In this document: in pieces, positions 17,869 to 28,061 of the stretch
Numbering within the stretch: position 1 is the first letter of the stretch
How the letters are laid out: each line of letters starts with the position of its first letter
DNA from: Aquitalea magnusonii
GTDB lineage: Bacteria; Pseudomonadota; Gammaproteobacteria; Burkholderiales; Chromobacteriaceae
Assembly (NCBI RefSeq): GCF_003202035.1
Contig: NZ_QJKC01000001.1
Location: forward strand, 71,114 to 135,113
Length of the DNA stretch: 64,000 nt
Direction of reading: 5' to 3'
Translations under genes and position numbers: made by a program
The notes under the pieces: generated by a model
Told to the model about the DNA's origin: nothing
What the model saw: the letters and a program-made list of their open reading frames with translations, nothing else
The model's database searches: none

Positions 17869-19230
17869 TTAATAAGTAGCCTGGATCAGCTGTTTGACTG
17901 CGGCTTCGTCCCAGCTTTGTTGCGATACCTTCAGGTAGGCGACACGGTCCTCCAGCACCACCACCGCTTCGCTGACACCGGCCAGTGCCGACAGCTGCTG
18001 CGATAGCTGCTGCGGGCTGCCGCGCCAGTCTTCGCCGATGTGGAACATCACCGAACGCACGGCCTGCGGGGCCTGCATGCTGAAGGAGGCCAGCAGCCAG
18101 CTGGCCATCAGCACGCTGGTAAAGCCGAATACGCCGGCAGCGCCATAGTGGCCGTACAGCCAGCCGCCAGCAGCAGCGCCCATGAACAGGCCAAAGGACT
18201 GCGCCGTATTATACACACCGATGGCAGTGCCCTTGGCATCGGCCGGGGCAATTTTCGAAATCAGCGAGGGCAGGGTGGCTTCCAGGATATTGAAGGCGAT
18301 GAAATACAGGCCCAGCCACACCACGATCTGCCAGAAACTGTCCAGTGCCAGCGCCATGCCCAGCTGGGCGACGGTCATGATGGCGATGGCGGCAATGAAT
18401 ACCTGCTTCAGCTTGGATTTCTTCTCGCCGTAGATGATGGCCGGCACCATCAGCAGAAAGCCGATGACCGTGACCGGCAGGTACACCTCCCAGTGGTGGG
18501 CCTTGTCGAGACCGGCGGTCTTGATCAGGGCAAAGGGAATGGTGACGAACATGGCCATCTGCGCCGCATGCAGCGCAAAAATACCGTAATTGAGGCGCAG
18601 CAGTTGCGGGTTTTTCAGTACCGCTGGCAGGCGCTTGGTATTGGCTTCGGTATCCGAGTGGAAGCGCGAGATGGCCGGATTCGGGATGATCAGCCATACG
18701 CCCACCAAGGCTGCCAGCGACAGCACGCCGGTGAGGGCAAAGATGCCGTTGACGCCGATGTACTGCGCCAGCAGCGGGCCGGCAACCAGGCTGACAGCAA
18801 AGGTGGTGCCGATGCTCATGCCTATCATGGCCATGGCGCGGGTGCGGTTCTCTTCGCGGGTCAGGTCGGCCAGCAGGGCGGTGATGGCGGCGGAGATGGC
18901 ACCGGAGCCCTGGATCACGCGGCCGATGGTGAGGGTGACAATATCATGCGCCCCGGCAGCCACGAAGCTGCCGATGGCAAACAGCAGAAGTCCGCCGTAA
19001 ATCACCTTCTTGCGGCCGATGCGGTCGGACAACATGCCCAGCGGCAGTTGCAGCAGGGCCTGGGTGAGGCCGTAGCTGCCCAGTGCCAGGCCAATCAGCG
19101 TGTGGTTGTCGGCCCCGTGCAGGGTTTGCGCATAAATGGCAAACACCGGCAGGATCAGGAACATGCCCAGCATGCGCAGGGCGTAAATACCGGCCAGCCC
19201 CAGGCTGGCGCGCAATTCAAGCGAATTCAT
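17869..19230 (-). CDS. MFS transporter with C-terminal ferredoxin-like (YAM-type) domain, YajR-like
   Basis: A 453-residue protein. Twelve helices include the MFS motif A DRIGRKKVIYGG. A roughly 65-residue soluble tail (about 388-453) follows, containing VSEAVVVLEDRVAYLKVSQQ, resembling the YAM domain of E. coli YajR. The substrate is unknown. The start MNSLELRASLGL at 19230 was chosen because the upstream in-frame extension has no membrane or family sequence. Confidence 0.88.
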   Translation of the reverse strand: MNSLELRASLGLAGIYALRMLGMFLILPVFAIYAQTLHGADNHTLIGLALGSYGLTQALLQLPLGMLSDRIGRKKVIYGGLLLFAIGSFVAAGAHDIVTLTIGRVIQGSGAISAAITALLADLTREENRTRAMAMIGMSIGTTFAVSLVAGPLLAQYIGVNGIFALTGVLSLAALVGVWLIIPNPAISRFHSDTEANTKRLPAVLKNPQLLRLNYGIFALHAAQMAMFVTIPFALIKTAGLDKAHHWEVYLPVTVIGFLLMVPAIIYGEKKSKLKQVFIAAIAIMTVAQLGMALALDSFWQIVVWLGLYFIAFNILEATLPSLISKIAPADAKGTAIGVYNTAQSFGLFMGAAAGGWLYGHYGAAGVFGFTSVLMASWLLASFSMQAPQAVRSVMFHIGEDWRGSPQQLSQQLSALAGVSEAVVVLEDRVAYLKVSQQSWDEAAVKQLIQATY

Positions 19231-19411
19231 GTGTGTTGTCGTTATCGATTCAGGAGTAAGGCTTTTAACGCGGTTCATGGCGGGCGGTTTACCGCCACAC
19301 CGGCTTTCGGCTGAGCCGGTTTTTTGCTGCAGCGCATACTTAGCTGGAGCGGCAGTCGCCAAGTCGGGTATATTATCAGGTTCCCCGACCGACTGAGTAA
19401 CGCTCTCACAC

Positions 19412-22240
19412 ATGGACACCATCCGCATTCGTGGCGCTCGGACGCACAATCTGAAAAACGTCAATCTGGACTTGCCGCGCAACCAGTTGATCGTCATCAC
19501 CGGCCTGTCCGGTTCCGGCAAGTCCTCGCTGGCTTTCGACACCCTGTATGCCGAGGGGCAGCGCCGCTATGTGGAGAGCCTGTCGGCCTATGCCCGCCAG
19601 TTTCTGCAATTGATGGAAAAGCCGGATGTCGACCTGATCGAGGGGCTGTCGCCGGCCATTTCCATCGAACAGAAAGCCACCAGTCACAACCCGCGCTCCA
19701 CCGTGGGTACTGTCACGGAAATCCACGACTACCTGCGCCTGCTGTTTGCCCGTGTGGGCGAGCCGCATTGCCCGGAACACGGCGTGCCGCTGGCTTCGCA
19801 AACCGTCAGCCAGATGGTGGACCATGTGCTGGCACTGCCGGAAGAAACGCGGGTGATGATCCTGGCGCCGGTGATTGTCGGCCGCAAGGGCGAAAACCTG
19901 GATCTGTTTGACGACTTGCGCGCCCAGGGCTTCATCCGCGTACGGGTGGATGGCGAAGTCTACGAAATCGACAGCCTGCCCAAGCTGGACAAGAACAAGA
20001 AGCACACCATCGAGGTGGTGATCGACCGCCTGAAAGTGCGCGAGGACATGAAGCAGCGGCTGGCGGAAAGCTTTGAAACCGCCCTGCGCCATGCCGAAGG
20101 CCGCGCCATTGCGGTGGAGATGGATAGCGGTGAGGAACACTGGTTCTCGGCCAAGTTTGCCTGCCCGGTGTGCAGCTACAGCCTGCCGGAGCTGGAGCCG
20201 CGCCTGTTCTCCTTCAACAACCCGATGGGGGCCTGCCCCAAGTGCGATGGCCTGGGCGAAATCACCTTTTTCGACCCCAAACGCGTGGTGGCCCACCCGG
20301 AACTGACGCTGGCCGCTGGCGCCATCAAGGGCTGGGACAAGCGCAACCAGTTTTACTTCCAGATGCTGCTGGCGCTGGGCGAGCATTACGGTTTCTCGCC
20401 TACCGAGCTGGCCTTTGAAGACCTGCCGGAAAAAGTGCGCCATGTGGTGCTGCACGGTTCCGGGCGCGACAGCATCGAATTTGTCTATATGTCGGAGAAG
20501 GGCACGCGCTTTACCCGCGCTCATCCGTTTGAGGGCATCATTCCCAATCTGGAACGCCGCTACCGTGAAACCGACTCCAGCGCGGTGCGCGAAGAACTGG
20601 CCAAGTACCAGAACAACCAGCCCTGCCCGCACTGCCAGGGCTCGCGCCTGCGGCTGGAAGCCCGTCACGTTTTCATTGGCGGGCGGACCCTGCACGAGCT
20701 GAACCAGCTGCCGCTGAAAGAAACCGCGGCCTTTTTTGCCCAGCTGAGCATCAGCGGCCACAAACATGCGGTGGCCGAGAAAATCGTCAAGGAAATCAGC
20801 GAGCGGGTGTCCTTCCTCAATAATGTCGGGCTGGATTACCTCAACCTGTCACGTTCCGCCGATACCCTGTCCGGTGGCGAGGCACAGCGTATCCGTCTGG
20901 CCAGCCAGATCGGTTCCGGCCTGACCGGGGTGATGTATGTGCTGGACGAACCGTCCATCGGCCTGCACCAGCGCGATAACGACCGCCTGCTGGCCACGCT
21001 GATGCGCCTGCGCGACATCGGCAACAGCGTGATTGTGGTAGAACACGATGAAGATGCCATCCGTGCCGCGGATTACCTGGTGGACATGGGGCCCGGCGCT
21101 GGCGAACACGGTGGCGAAGTGCTGGTGGCCGGTACCCCGGCTGACGTTGCCGCCAGTGAAAATTCGGTGACCGGTGCCTTCCTGTCCGGCCGCCGTCGTA
21201 TCAACTGGCCGGGTGAGCGCCGCGCGGTCAACCCGGAGCGGGTGCTGAAGCTGCATGGCGCCACCGGCAACAACCTGAAAAATGTCTCGCTGGAATTGCC
21301 GCTGGGCATGCTGGTCTGCATTACCGGGGTATCCGGTTCCGGCAAGTCCACTCTGATCAACGACACCCTGTACAAGATTGCCGCGCGCGATCTGAATGGT
21401 GCCAGTGAAGAACCGGCACCATACGACAGCATCGAGGGCCTGGGCCTGCTGGACAAGGTGATCAATGTCGATCAAAGCCCGATTGGCCGCACCCCGCGCT
21501 CCAACCCGGCCACCTACACCGGCCTGTTCACGCCCATCCGCGAACTGTTTGCCGGGGTGCCGCTGTCACGCGAGCGTGGCTATGGTCCGGGCCGCTTCAG
21601 CTTCAACGTCAAGGGCGGTCGCTGCGAAGCCTGCCAGGGCGATGGGGTGATCAAGGTGGAAATGCACTTTTTGCCGGACATCTACGTGCCCTGCGATGTG
21701 TGCCATGGCAAGCGCTACAACCGCGAAACGCTGGAAGTGCAGTACAAGGGCAAGAATGTTTACGAAGTGCTGGACATGACGGTGGAACAGGCGCTGGACT
21801 TCTTCAGCGTGGTACCGGCGGTCGCCCGCAAGCTCAAGACCCTGATGGATGTGGGCCTGGGCTATATCCGCCTGGGGCAGAGCGCCACCACGCTGTCCGG
21901 TGGCGAGGCACAACGGGTCAAGCTGGGGCTGGAACTGTCCAAGCGTGACACCGGCCGTACTTTGTATATTCTGGATGAACCGACCACCGGCCTGCATTTC
22001 CACGATATCGACCTGTTGCTGCAGGTGCTGCATCGTCTGCGTGAAAACGGCAATACCGTGGTGGTGATCGAACACAATCTGGATGTGATCAAGACCGCTG
22101 ACTGGCTGATCGACCTTGGCCCGGAAGGCGGAGCGGGTGGCGGCCAGATCATTGCCACCGGCACGCCGGAACAGGTGGCGGACAATCCGGTCAGCCATAC
22201 CGGCCGTTATCTCAAGCCGCTGCTGCAAGCGCGCTCCTGA
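19412..22240 (+). CDS. uvrA: Excinuclease ABC subunit A
   Basis: A 942-residue protein of standard UvrA length. There are two ABC ATPase modules ([22 protein letters not shown] near the start and [16 protein letters not shown] near 640, split by insertions), with [12 protein letters not shown] and [11 protein letters not shown] signatures. Zinc-finger cysteines are seen in [21 protein letters not shown] and in [19 protein letters not shown] with [10 protein letters not shown]. It recognises damage in nucleotide excision repair and loads UvrB. No clear CTGT-N8-ACAG LexA box was seen in its short upstream region. Confidence 0.97.
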   Translation: MDTIRIRGARTHNLKNVNLDLPRNQLIVITGLSGSGKSSLAFDTLYAEGQRRYVESLSAYARQFLQLMEKPDVDLIEGLSPAISIEQKATSHNPRSTVGTVTEIHDYLRLLFARVGEPHCPEHGVPLASQTVSQMVDHVLALPEETRVMILAPVIVGRKGENLDLFDDLRAQGFIRVRVDGEVYEIDSLPKLDKNKKHTIEVVIDRLKVREDMKQRLAESFETALRHAEGRAIAVEMDSGEEHWFSAKFACPVCSYSLPELEPRLFSFNNPMGACPKCDGLGEITFFDPKRVVAHPELTLAAGAIKGWDKRNQFYFQMLLALGEHYGFSPTELAFEDLPEKVRHVVLHGSGRDSIEFVYMSEKGTRFTRAHPFEGIIPNLERRYRETDSSAVREELAKYQNNQPCPHCQGSRLRLEARHVFIGGRTLHELNQLPLKETAAFFAQLSISGHKHAVAEKIVKEISERVSFLNNVGLDYLNLSRSADTLSGGEAQRIRLASQIGSGLTGVMYVLDEPSIGLHQRDNDRLLATLMRLRDIGNSVIVVEHDEDAIRAADYLVDMGPGAGEHGGEVLVAGTPADVAASENSVTGAFLSGRRRINWPGERRAVNPERVLKLHGATGNNLKNVSLELPLGMLVCITGVSGSGKSTLINDTLYKIAARDLNGASEEPAPYDSIEGLGLLDKVINVDQSPIGRTPRSNPATYTGLFTPIRELFAGVPLSRERGYGPGRFSFNVKGGRCEACQGDGVIKVEMHFLPDIYVPCDVCHGKRYNRETLEVQYKGKNVYEVLDMTVEQALDFFSVVPAVARKLKTLMDVGLGYIRLGQSATTLSGGEAQRVKLGLELSKRDTGRTLYILDEPTTGLHFHDIDLLLQVLHRLRENGNTVVVIEHNLDVIKTADWLIDLGPEGGAGGGQIIATGTPEQVADNPVSHTGRYLKPLLQARS

Positions 22241-22372
22241 GCGCGGCACAGGCAGCGCAGTACCAAGCCACAGCCGGCAGCAGCGAGCCGCATTGTTGCC
22301 GGCTGCGGCAAACACCGTAGAATGAGCGCGCGCCACCTGGTGGCCGCGTCACCCACACCCGATGAGGATGCA

Positions 22373-22816
22373 ATGCTATCGCTTGGCAAGATTGACCATA
22401 TCCATGTCCGTGTCACCGATCTGGCAAAGGCGCAGAACTGGTACCAGCGCGTGTTGAACCTGGCGCCGGACAGCCGCTACAAGCACATGCAGAGCGGCCC
22501 GCATGGTGTCGTGATGCTGATGAACAGCAATGGCTCGGTGCGGCTGGCCATTTCGCAGGAAGACAAGCCGGTATGCGAACCCGGCTCGGTGGCTTTTCTG
22601 GTCAATGGCCAGGACTTCCTCGAGTGGATAGACCAGCTGGCCGGTGAGCGGGTGATTGACCGTGCCGGTCAGACCGTGGCGCGCGATTCGGTGGTGGATC
22701 ACCAGTTTTTCTGTTCCATCAGCTTTGTCGACCCGTTTGGCAACCCCTTCGAGATTGTCAGCTACGACCACACCTGGCTGGCCGGCAAACTCAAGCTGGG
22801 TAACAAACCAGCCTGA
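22373..22816 (+). CDS. VOC (glyoxalase/bleomycin-resistance) family protein
   Basis: A 147-residue protein with paired betaalphabetabetabeta modules: KIDHIHVRVTDLAKAQNWYQRVL at the start and SISFVDPFGNPFEIVSYDHT at the end. The His and Glu metal ligands typical of the fold are present. The ATG at 22373 has a GAGG 5 nt upstream. The substrate is unknown. A terminator follows. Confidence 0.82.
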   Translation: MLSLGKIDHIHVRVTDLAKAQNWYQRVLNLAPDSRYKHMQSGPHGVVMLMNSNGSVRLAISQEDKPVCEPGSVAFLVNGQDFLEWIDQLAGERVIDRAGQTVARDSVVDHQFFCSISFVDPFGNPFEIVSYDHTWLAGKLKLGNKPA

Positions 22817-22840
22817 CCAGCCCTTCCGTTTCACCTGCCA

Positions 22841-22861
22841 ACCCGCTGCGGCGGGTTTTTT
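22841..22861 (+). terminator. Rho-independent terminator
   Basis: ACCCGC, a short loop and GCGGGT are followed by TTTTTT, 25 bp after the VOC gene. Confidence 0.85.
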
Positions 22862-23122
22862 CATGCCGGTCTTGCGGGAAAACACTGTCAAATCAGCAGT
22901 CTGCTGCGGCTGGGGCAGGGCTGTCGCCATCTGGCGACGGAAATAATGCTGCCATTTCAATGGCTTGCGTCACGGTATGCTGCTGGTGTCGCTCATTGCC
23001 GACAAAGGGCAGGGCCTGGTCGGTTGCTTATGCCGGCAAGTTGTTGTTTTACAAGAAAAATGTACAACTGGCATGGTGCTTGCAATGGCAGGCTGGTCTT
23101 CCAACCATACAGAAAGAAGCCG

Positions 23123-23323
23123 ATGCAAAAGACCATGCTTGTTGTTGCCATGCTCTCCCTGCCCCCGGCCAGCCTGGGATTGATCAATCTGGTGTTTGCC
23201 GCCACGCCCGCGCCGCAGACACAGTCAGAGCAGCCAGAGGCTTCGGCACCACAAGGCAATCTGCCTGATGCATCACCGGAGCAGGGCAGCAGCATGCCGC
23301 AGCCAGCGGAACAGCAGCAATAA
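23123..23323 (+). CDS. Small secreted Pro/Gln-rich protein, unknown
   Basis: A 66-residue protein beginning MQKTMLVVAMLSLPPASLG. The hydrophobic leader ends near VFAATPAP, and the mature part is a low-complexity Pro/Gln/Glu/Ser tail. An AGAAAGAAG purine stretch precedes the ATG. The 260-bp gap upstream holds only the previous terminator and AT-richer promoter-like DNA. No family was recognised, and the gene is likely but not certain. Confidence 0.55.
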   Translation: MQKTMLVVAMLSLPPASLGLINLVFAATPAPQTQSEQPEASAPQGNLPDASPEQGSSMPQPAEQQQ

Positions 23324-23356
23324 ACGCTGTTTTCCGGCAATAAGCCGGTAATGCAA

Positions 23357-23381
23357 CAAGGCCCGCCATTTGCGGGCCTTG
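23357..23381 (-). terminator. Stem-loop between convergent genes
   Basis: CAAGGCCCGC / GCGGGCCTTG forms a perfect 10-bp stem with a 5-nt loop between the small exported gene and the convergent HDAC-like gene. Neither side has a long T run, so it may act weakly in both directions. Confidence 0.55.
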
Positions 23382-23401
23382 TGCATGGTCATTCGAGCCT
23401 G

Positions 23402-24514
23402 CTACAGCCCGTGCAGGCTGGCCATGCCATCCAGCAACTGGCGCTGCAACTGCAGCATGGCCGTGCAGGGCTGTTGCTGCTTGATGAAGTCCAGCAGCGG
23501 GTCGACCACTTCGCTGCGCAGGCCGGACAGCGCCTCGATGGTGGCCAGGCCGCAGAACGGCACATAGGCTTCGGAGTAGCCGCCTTCGTGCATCAGCACC
23601 AGTTTCCCCTCACAGTGTTGTTCGGCAAAGCTGCGCAGCAGGCTGGTCATCTGGCGGAAGGTGTCGCTGTGCGCCTGCATGCGCGCCAGCGGATCTACCG
23701 CATTGGCATCATAGCCGCAGGCGACGATGATCAGCTGCGGCTGATAGCGCGCCAGCGCCGGCAGCACGATACGCTGCATGGCGTACAGATAGGCATCGTG
23801 GCCGCTGCCCGGCAGTAGCGGGATATTGATATTGGCGCCCAGCCCGGCCCCTGCGCCCCGGTCCTCGCTGCCGTTGTAGCCCGGCGGGAAGCAGCCATCC
23901 TGGTGCATGGACATGGTCAGCACATCGGGGCGCTGGTAGTAGATGGCCTGGGTGCCGTTGCCGTGGTGCACGTCCCAGTCCAGCACCGCCACCCGTTCTA
24001 TGCCGTAGCGCCCCTTGGCCGCCTCGATGGCGATGGCGATATTGGACAGGAAACAAAAGCCCATGGCGGCATCCGGCAGGCAGTGGTGACCCGGTGGCCG
24101 CGTCAGCACATAGGCGTTGGCCACCTCGCCGCGCCATACCGCCTCTACGGCGGCCATGGCCAGCCCGGCCGAGCGGCAGGCAATGTCGTAGCTGCCGGGG
24201 CCGATGGCGGCTTGCGGGCCGATTTCACCGCCGCCGGCATCGCTGACCAGCTTGAAATGATCCAGATAAGCGGCGTCATGCACGCGCAGCAGGTCGCTGT
24301 GGCTGGCCGGTTCGGCCGAGCGTTGCTGCAGCTGGCGACTGATGCCGGCCACATCCAGCAGGTTTTTCAGGCGGCGCTTGGTTTCCGGTGATTCGGCATG
24401 GCCGGCAGCCGCGGGGGGTTGTACCCAGCCGCCCACCGGCAGCGTCAGTGCATGCAGGCCGGTGCTGTGCCACATGCAGATTTCATCAAAATAAAAGGCG
24501 GTAGCGGAAGTCAT
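23402..24514 (-). CDS. Histone-deacetylase-family amidohydrolase (HDAH / acetylpolyamine deacetylase-like)
   Basis: A 370-residue zinc hydrolase. The active-site pattern is intact: RPPGHHCLPDAAMGFC (catalytic His pair), VLDWDVHHGNGTQAIYY (zinc Asp and His) and the Tyr-containing HEGGYSEAYVP. Length and motifs match the bacterial class II-like HDAH group, which removes acyl groups from amides including acetylpolyamines. It appears first in a minus-strand set only by coordinate: transcription runs LuxR, channel, MFS, then this gene. With an importer and an outer-membrane channel beside it, uptake and deacylation of an acetylated amide is likely (inference). Confidence 0.9.
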   Translation of the reverse strand: MTSATAFYFDEICMWHSTGLHALTLPVGGWVQPPAAAGHAESPETKRRLKNLLDVAGISRQLQQRSAEPASHSDLLRVHDAAYLDHFKLVSDAGGGEIGPQAAIGPGSYDIACRSAGLAMAAVEAVWRGEVANAYVLTRPPGHHCLPDAAMGFCFLSNIAIAIEAAKGRYGIERVAVLDWDVHHGNGTQAIYYQRPDVLTMSMHQDGCFPPGYNGSEDRGAGAGLGANINIPLLPGSGHDAYLYAMQRIVLPALARYQPQLIIVACGYDANAVDPLARMQAHSDTFRQMTSLLRSFAEQHCEGKLVLMHEGGYSEAYVPFCGLATIEALSGLRSEVVDPLLDFIKQQQPCTAMLQLQRQLLDGMASLHGL

Positions 24515-24529
24515 GGTTTCTCCTCGGCT

Positions 24530-25711
24530 TCAGGCGTGGGCAGGGTTGGGGTGGGGTGCTTGGAGCGATAGCAACAAGGCCAGCGACAGGGCGGCCACCA
24601 GGGTGGCCAGCAGCAATAGCAGATGCAGGCTGCCGCCATTGGCGGCAATCAGTTGGCCGGCCAGCGCCGGGCCGATGGCCAGGCCGCCACCGATCACCAG
24701 ATTGGTGGCATTCATCAGCTTGCCGCTGTGGTCGATGTCGGCCAGCGTGGCCAGGATGAAAGGCAGGATGAAGGTCCAACTGAATTTGAACAGCAGCGCC
24801 GCCGTGGCAAAGCGCGCCAGCGCCGGGGCATTCAGCAACAGCAGCATGGCGGCCATCATCATGGCAAAACCGGCCAGCAGCAGTTGGGCGCGCGGCAGGC
24901 GGCGGCCAATCAGTGAGGCAGTGCCGGCACCGGCCACGCCCAGCAGGGTGGCGATGGCGAAGATATTGCCGCTTTGCTGCGGATCAATGCCGGATTGCCG
25001 GGCGATCTGGCCGATGAAGGTCCATACCCCGCTCAGGCTGATGTAAAACGCCAGCGTGGCGAGGATGCCCAGGGTGGCGCGGCCACGGCGGTGCTGCGTG
25101 GTGGATGGTGCGGCTTGTTGCGCGCTTGCTTGCTGGCCCTGGGGAAAGCAGCGTGCCAACGGGGCACACAAGGCCATCAGCAAGGCCAGGCCAACATAGC
25201 AGGCGGCAATGCCGAAGCGGGCGAACAAGGATGGCATCGCCACCAGCCCGGCGGCACCCAGCGCCAGCTGGCCCATTACCCACAGGCCATAGGCCCGGTC
25301 CGGGTTGCGCAGGGTGGCAGCAGCGGACAGGCACAGAATCATCAGTGATCCGCCAGCCAGCGCACTGACAAAACGCAGGCCCAGCAGCAGCGGATAGCTG
25401 ACGGTGGTGGCCGACAGCAGATTGGCGGCGATGAAGACCGCCACCGCCAGCCAGGCGGCGCTGCGCCAGTTGACGCGGGGCAGCCAGAACCATGCCGGCA
25501 ACGTGGCCAGGCTCATGGCGCCCAGTTCGGCCGAAAACAGCTTGCCGATGTCGATCGGCCCCAGTTGCAGCTGGCTGGCCAACTGGCTGGCCACCGCTGG
25601 GGCCATCATCAGCACGGCGGGGACGATGGCGGCAAAGCCGACAATGGCGGCCATGGCCGAGCGCTCGGTGGGCTGGGCCTCGGCAGGCCTGGCCTGGGAG
25701 AGTGTGTTCAT
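24530..25711 (-). CDS. MFS transporter
   Basis: A 393-residue protein with about 12 predicted helices (for example IVGFAAIVPAVLMMAPAVA, LGILATLAFYISLSGVWTF). It lies 15 bp upstream of the HDAC-like gene and 57 bp downstream of the outer-membrane channel gene, all on the minus strand. Its cargo is probably the substrate or product of that hydrolase. Confidence 0.85.
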   Translation of the reverse strand: MNTLSQARPAEAQPTERSAMAAIVGFAAIVPAVLMMAPAVASQLASQLQLGPIDIGKLFSAELGAMSLATLPAWFWLPRVNWRSAAWLAVAVFIAANLLSATTVSYPLLLGLRFVSALAGGSLMILCLSAAATLRNPDRAYGLWVMGQLALGAAGLVAMPSLFARFGIAACYVGLALLMALCAPLARCFPQGQQASAQQAAPSTTQHRRGRATLGILATLAFYISLSGVWTFIGQIARQSGIDPQQSGNIFAIATLLGVAGAGTASLIGRRLPRAQLLLAGFAMMMAAMLLLLNAPALARFATAALLFKFSWTFILPFILATLADIDHSGKLMNATNLVIGGGLAIGPALAGQLIAANGGSLHLLLLLATLVAALSLALLLSLQAPHPNPAHA

Positions 25712-25768
25712 GGATTTTCCTCGGTAGTGGGTGATCCGTCGGGCGGATGTTCTTGTCGCGCAGCCAGC

Positions 25769-26644
25769 TCAGAAAACATGTACCAGCCGCAGCATGGCCT
25801 GGCTGCTGTCAAAGCTGTTGGTGGTATGGACGTTGCGCGCCAGCATCAGCAGCAGCTGGTCTTGCTTGTCCAGCCAGTGGCCCAGTTCCACGCCGAGCTG
25901 GGTACTGTTCTGCCGGGTGTCCGGCACTTCCTGTCCATTCAGGCGCCAGGCGCCGCCACGGCTGTGGTACAGCCGCAGCGCGCCATAGGTAGCTGGCGTG
26001 AAGTCGTAGGAGGCAAAAGCCTGCAAGCGGTACAGCGGCTGCTGTTTCAGGCTGCTGCCGAGATAGTTGTCGTTGTTGCCGTAGAGCTGGGCTTCCAGCG
26101 AGGCCTCCAGCACCCAGTTCTTGCCTAGGCCGCGGGTGTAGTTGTAGAGAAAGGTGGCGCCCCAGCGGTTTGCCCCGGCGGAAACATCCGGGTGCTGCGC
26201 GTCATAACTGCCCACCGGCAGGGTGATCAGCGTCAGCAGGCCGCTGTATTCGCGCTGGTCCGGCTGGTTGATGAAGAACAGCGTGCCACCCACTTGCGGG
26301 TCGCCAATGCCGCTGTCCTGCTGGCTGGTCTGGCTGCCGGGCAGGGTGGTCTTGATGTGCGCGGCCGGAATGATGAACTGCGGTGTGCACAGCGTGCCGC
26401 AGATATCGGAAAACCACAGCTGGCGCCAGGCCATGGCCTCTACATTCAGCCGGGCGTGGTCGTCGTTGCCGCTGGCCGAGTGAAAGCTGTCGGCCCAGGT
26501 GACGGGCAGGTACAGCACGCCCAGCGAGGTGCCGACCGGTGCGCTGAAGAAGTCACGGGCATTGGTGTCGGCGGCATGGCCGGGTTGGCTGGCGAGCAAG
26601 AGGCTGGCCGCCAGCGCGGTCAGAACGGGGCGAAACGGGGGCAT
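25769..26644 (-). CDS. Outer-membrane channel, Phenol_MetA_deg (meta-pathway transporter) family
   Basis: A 291-residue protein. The signal peptide (LAASLLLASQPGHAAD) is followed by beta-strand-rich sequence with alternating aromatic residues and a C-terminal Phe (MLRLVHVF), typical of outer-membrane barrels. The family is usually found next to catabolic genes and is thought to carry small organic substrates. Here it would feed the MFS and HDAC-like pair. Confidence 0.75.
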   Translation of the reverse strand: MPPFRPVLTALAASLLLASQPGHAADTNARDFFSAPVGTSLGVLYLPVTWADSFHSASGNDDHARLNVEAMAWRQLWFSDICGTLCTPQFIIPAAHIKTTLPGSQTSQQDSGIGDPQVGGTLFFINQPDQREYSGLLTLITLPVGSYDAQHPDVSAGANRWGATFLYNYTRGLGKNWVLEASLEAQLYGNNDNYLGSSLKQQPLYRLQAFASYDFTPATYGALRLYHSRGGAWRLNGQEVPDTRQNSTQLGVELGHWLDKQDQLLLMLARNVHTTNSFDSSQAMLRLVHVF

Positions 26645-26758
26645 GGCATGCTCCTATGGGTGGGTGGGCGAAAAAACGTGGACGCAGCTGTCCCTGCCAG
26701 CCATGGCGGACCATGGCAGCTTCAGCGACGTAGGGGTGGAATCAGCAGGCTGGGGAGA

Positions 26759-27736
26759 TCAGCCGAATGGCGCTTGCTGGTGCAAGAGATGGGCGATGCC
26801 CGCCTTGCCCTTGATACCCAGCTTGGCGTAGATGGCGCGGATGTGATGGCGCACGGTATGTGGCGACAGGCCCAGTTTGCGTGCGATGTCCTTGTAGGTG
26901 AGCCCTTCGCCAAACAGGCGGGCGACATCGGTTTCGCGGCTGGAAAGCTGTTCCATGGCGCAGCGGTAGCGGGCGGTCAGCAGGTAGAGGTCGCTGCTGC
27001 GGCGGGCTTCGATACTGAGGCGGGCACCGTCATGCCCCTGTGGTGACAGCCCGGCGGGCAGGGCGGGGCCGGTCCACTGCGGCCATTCGGTGAGCAGCAG
27101 GTCGACAAAACCGGGTTCGGCACAATGCAGGGTGCCGTGCTGGTCACACACCGCCATGGCCAGCCGCGGGCCGCTGAGTGTTTCGCGCAACGCCTGCAGG
27201 GTGCGGATCTGGTTGATGGCCACGGTGGAGGCCAGGTGTGGCATCAGGCAGGACAGCAACAGGCTGTCGGCAGCGCCAAATGGCGTGGCGCCGGGGCGGC
27301 GGTATAGCGCCAGATGGTCGCTCAGCTGGGTGACCGGGTCGATGTGGATCACGCACAGCAATTCGCCAATGCCATGGCGCTGGCCCAGCCAGTGCAGTTG
27401 CGGCGGCGCATCGTCGGCCAGCATGTCCACCACCACCGCCTGGCCGGGGTGGGCATGCACCCGTGTCACGGTGATATCGTGCTGGCGGATGGCTTTCCAG
27501 TCATCGATATAGTGATCCGGCAGGCCAAACAGAAAGGAACTGTGCTCGTGCGGGCCATCCGCCGCCTGGGCGGCGCGGCCCCACCAGGCCTTGTCGAAGT
27601 GCAGTTGCGGGCGCAGGCACTCCAGCACGGTGTGGTGAAAGCGCTCCAGCGACTCCTCGCGCGCCAGGCGATAGATTTCCAGCAAGATGGCGCTGAACAT
27701 GGCCAGGTCCGGCTGGCGGTCTGATGGCTGCTGCAT
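26759..27736 (-). CDS. LuxR-family transcriptional regulator
   Basis: A 325-residue protein. The N-terminal roughly 250 residues show no recognised sensor motif. The C-terminal LuxR helix-turn-helix (SSRETDVARLFGEGLTYKDIA, LSPHTVRHHIRAIYAKLGI) is clear. The ATG at 27736 has a strong AGAGGAGAAC ribosome site. It heads the HDAC/MFS/channel group, so it is the probable regulator. It has the same general layout as the second LuxR gene at 56291-57091. Confidence 0.85.
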   Translation of the reverse strand: MQQPSDRQPDLAMFSAILLEIYRLAREESLERFHHTVLECLRPQLHFDKAWWGRAAQAADGPHEHSSFLFGLPDHYIDDWKAIRQHDITVTRVHAHPGQAVVVDMLADDAPPQLHWLGQRHGIGELLCVIHIDPVTQLSDHLALYRRPGATPFGAADSLLLSCLMPHLASTVAINQIRTLQALRETLSGPRLAMAVCDQHGTLHCAEPGFVDLLLTEWPQWTGPALPAGLSPQGHDGARLSIEARRSSDLYLLTARYRCAMEQLSSRETDVARLFGEGLTYKDIARKLGLSPHTVRHHIRAIYAKLGIKGKAGIAHLLHQQAPFG

Positions 27737-27790
27737 GGTGTTCTCCTCTGTATGGCGTGCGGTGGCTGCGTGGCCTGCCGTCTGTCCTGT

Positions 27791-27904
27791 AGAGCGGCTA
27801 ACAAAATAGCGTAGCGTCCCTGGGGCAAGGCGCGCCGACGCAGACAGTACCAGGAGTACGGCAAGGAGGCGCAACGCAGCGGCAGGGTGTTTGTCAGTCG
27901 CTCT
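27791..27904. repeat. 114-bp intergenic element with imperfect terminal inverted repeats
   Basis: It opens with AGAGCGGCTAACAAAA and closes with TTTGTCAGTCGCTCT, which is the reverse complement with two mismatches. Inside is a second hairpin around GTACCAGGAGTAC. The look is that of a small dispersed non-coding repeat (MITE or REP-like). Only one copy was noticed in this window. The rest of the 27737-28061 gap shows no gene and probably holds the LuxR promoter. Confidence 0.5.
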
Positions 27905-28061
27905 TATTGTGGAGTCAGTGTCATGCAGCAAGGCAGGGCTGACCATCCTGCAAATGAGGGATGGGGCCGCCATTGGCGAAGAATCCGGGTGCTCTCCTTG
28001 GAAAATCGGCCATTTTTGCCAATTCTGGATAGACAAAATGCAACAACTTGCCAGCAGCGGA

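Noticed and set aside
19231-19411. LexA box between the MFS gene and uvrA
   Set aside because: No CTGT-N8-ACAG-type sequence could be found by eye.
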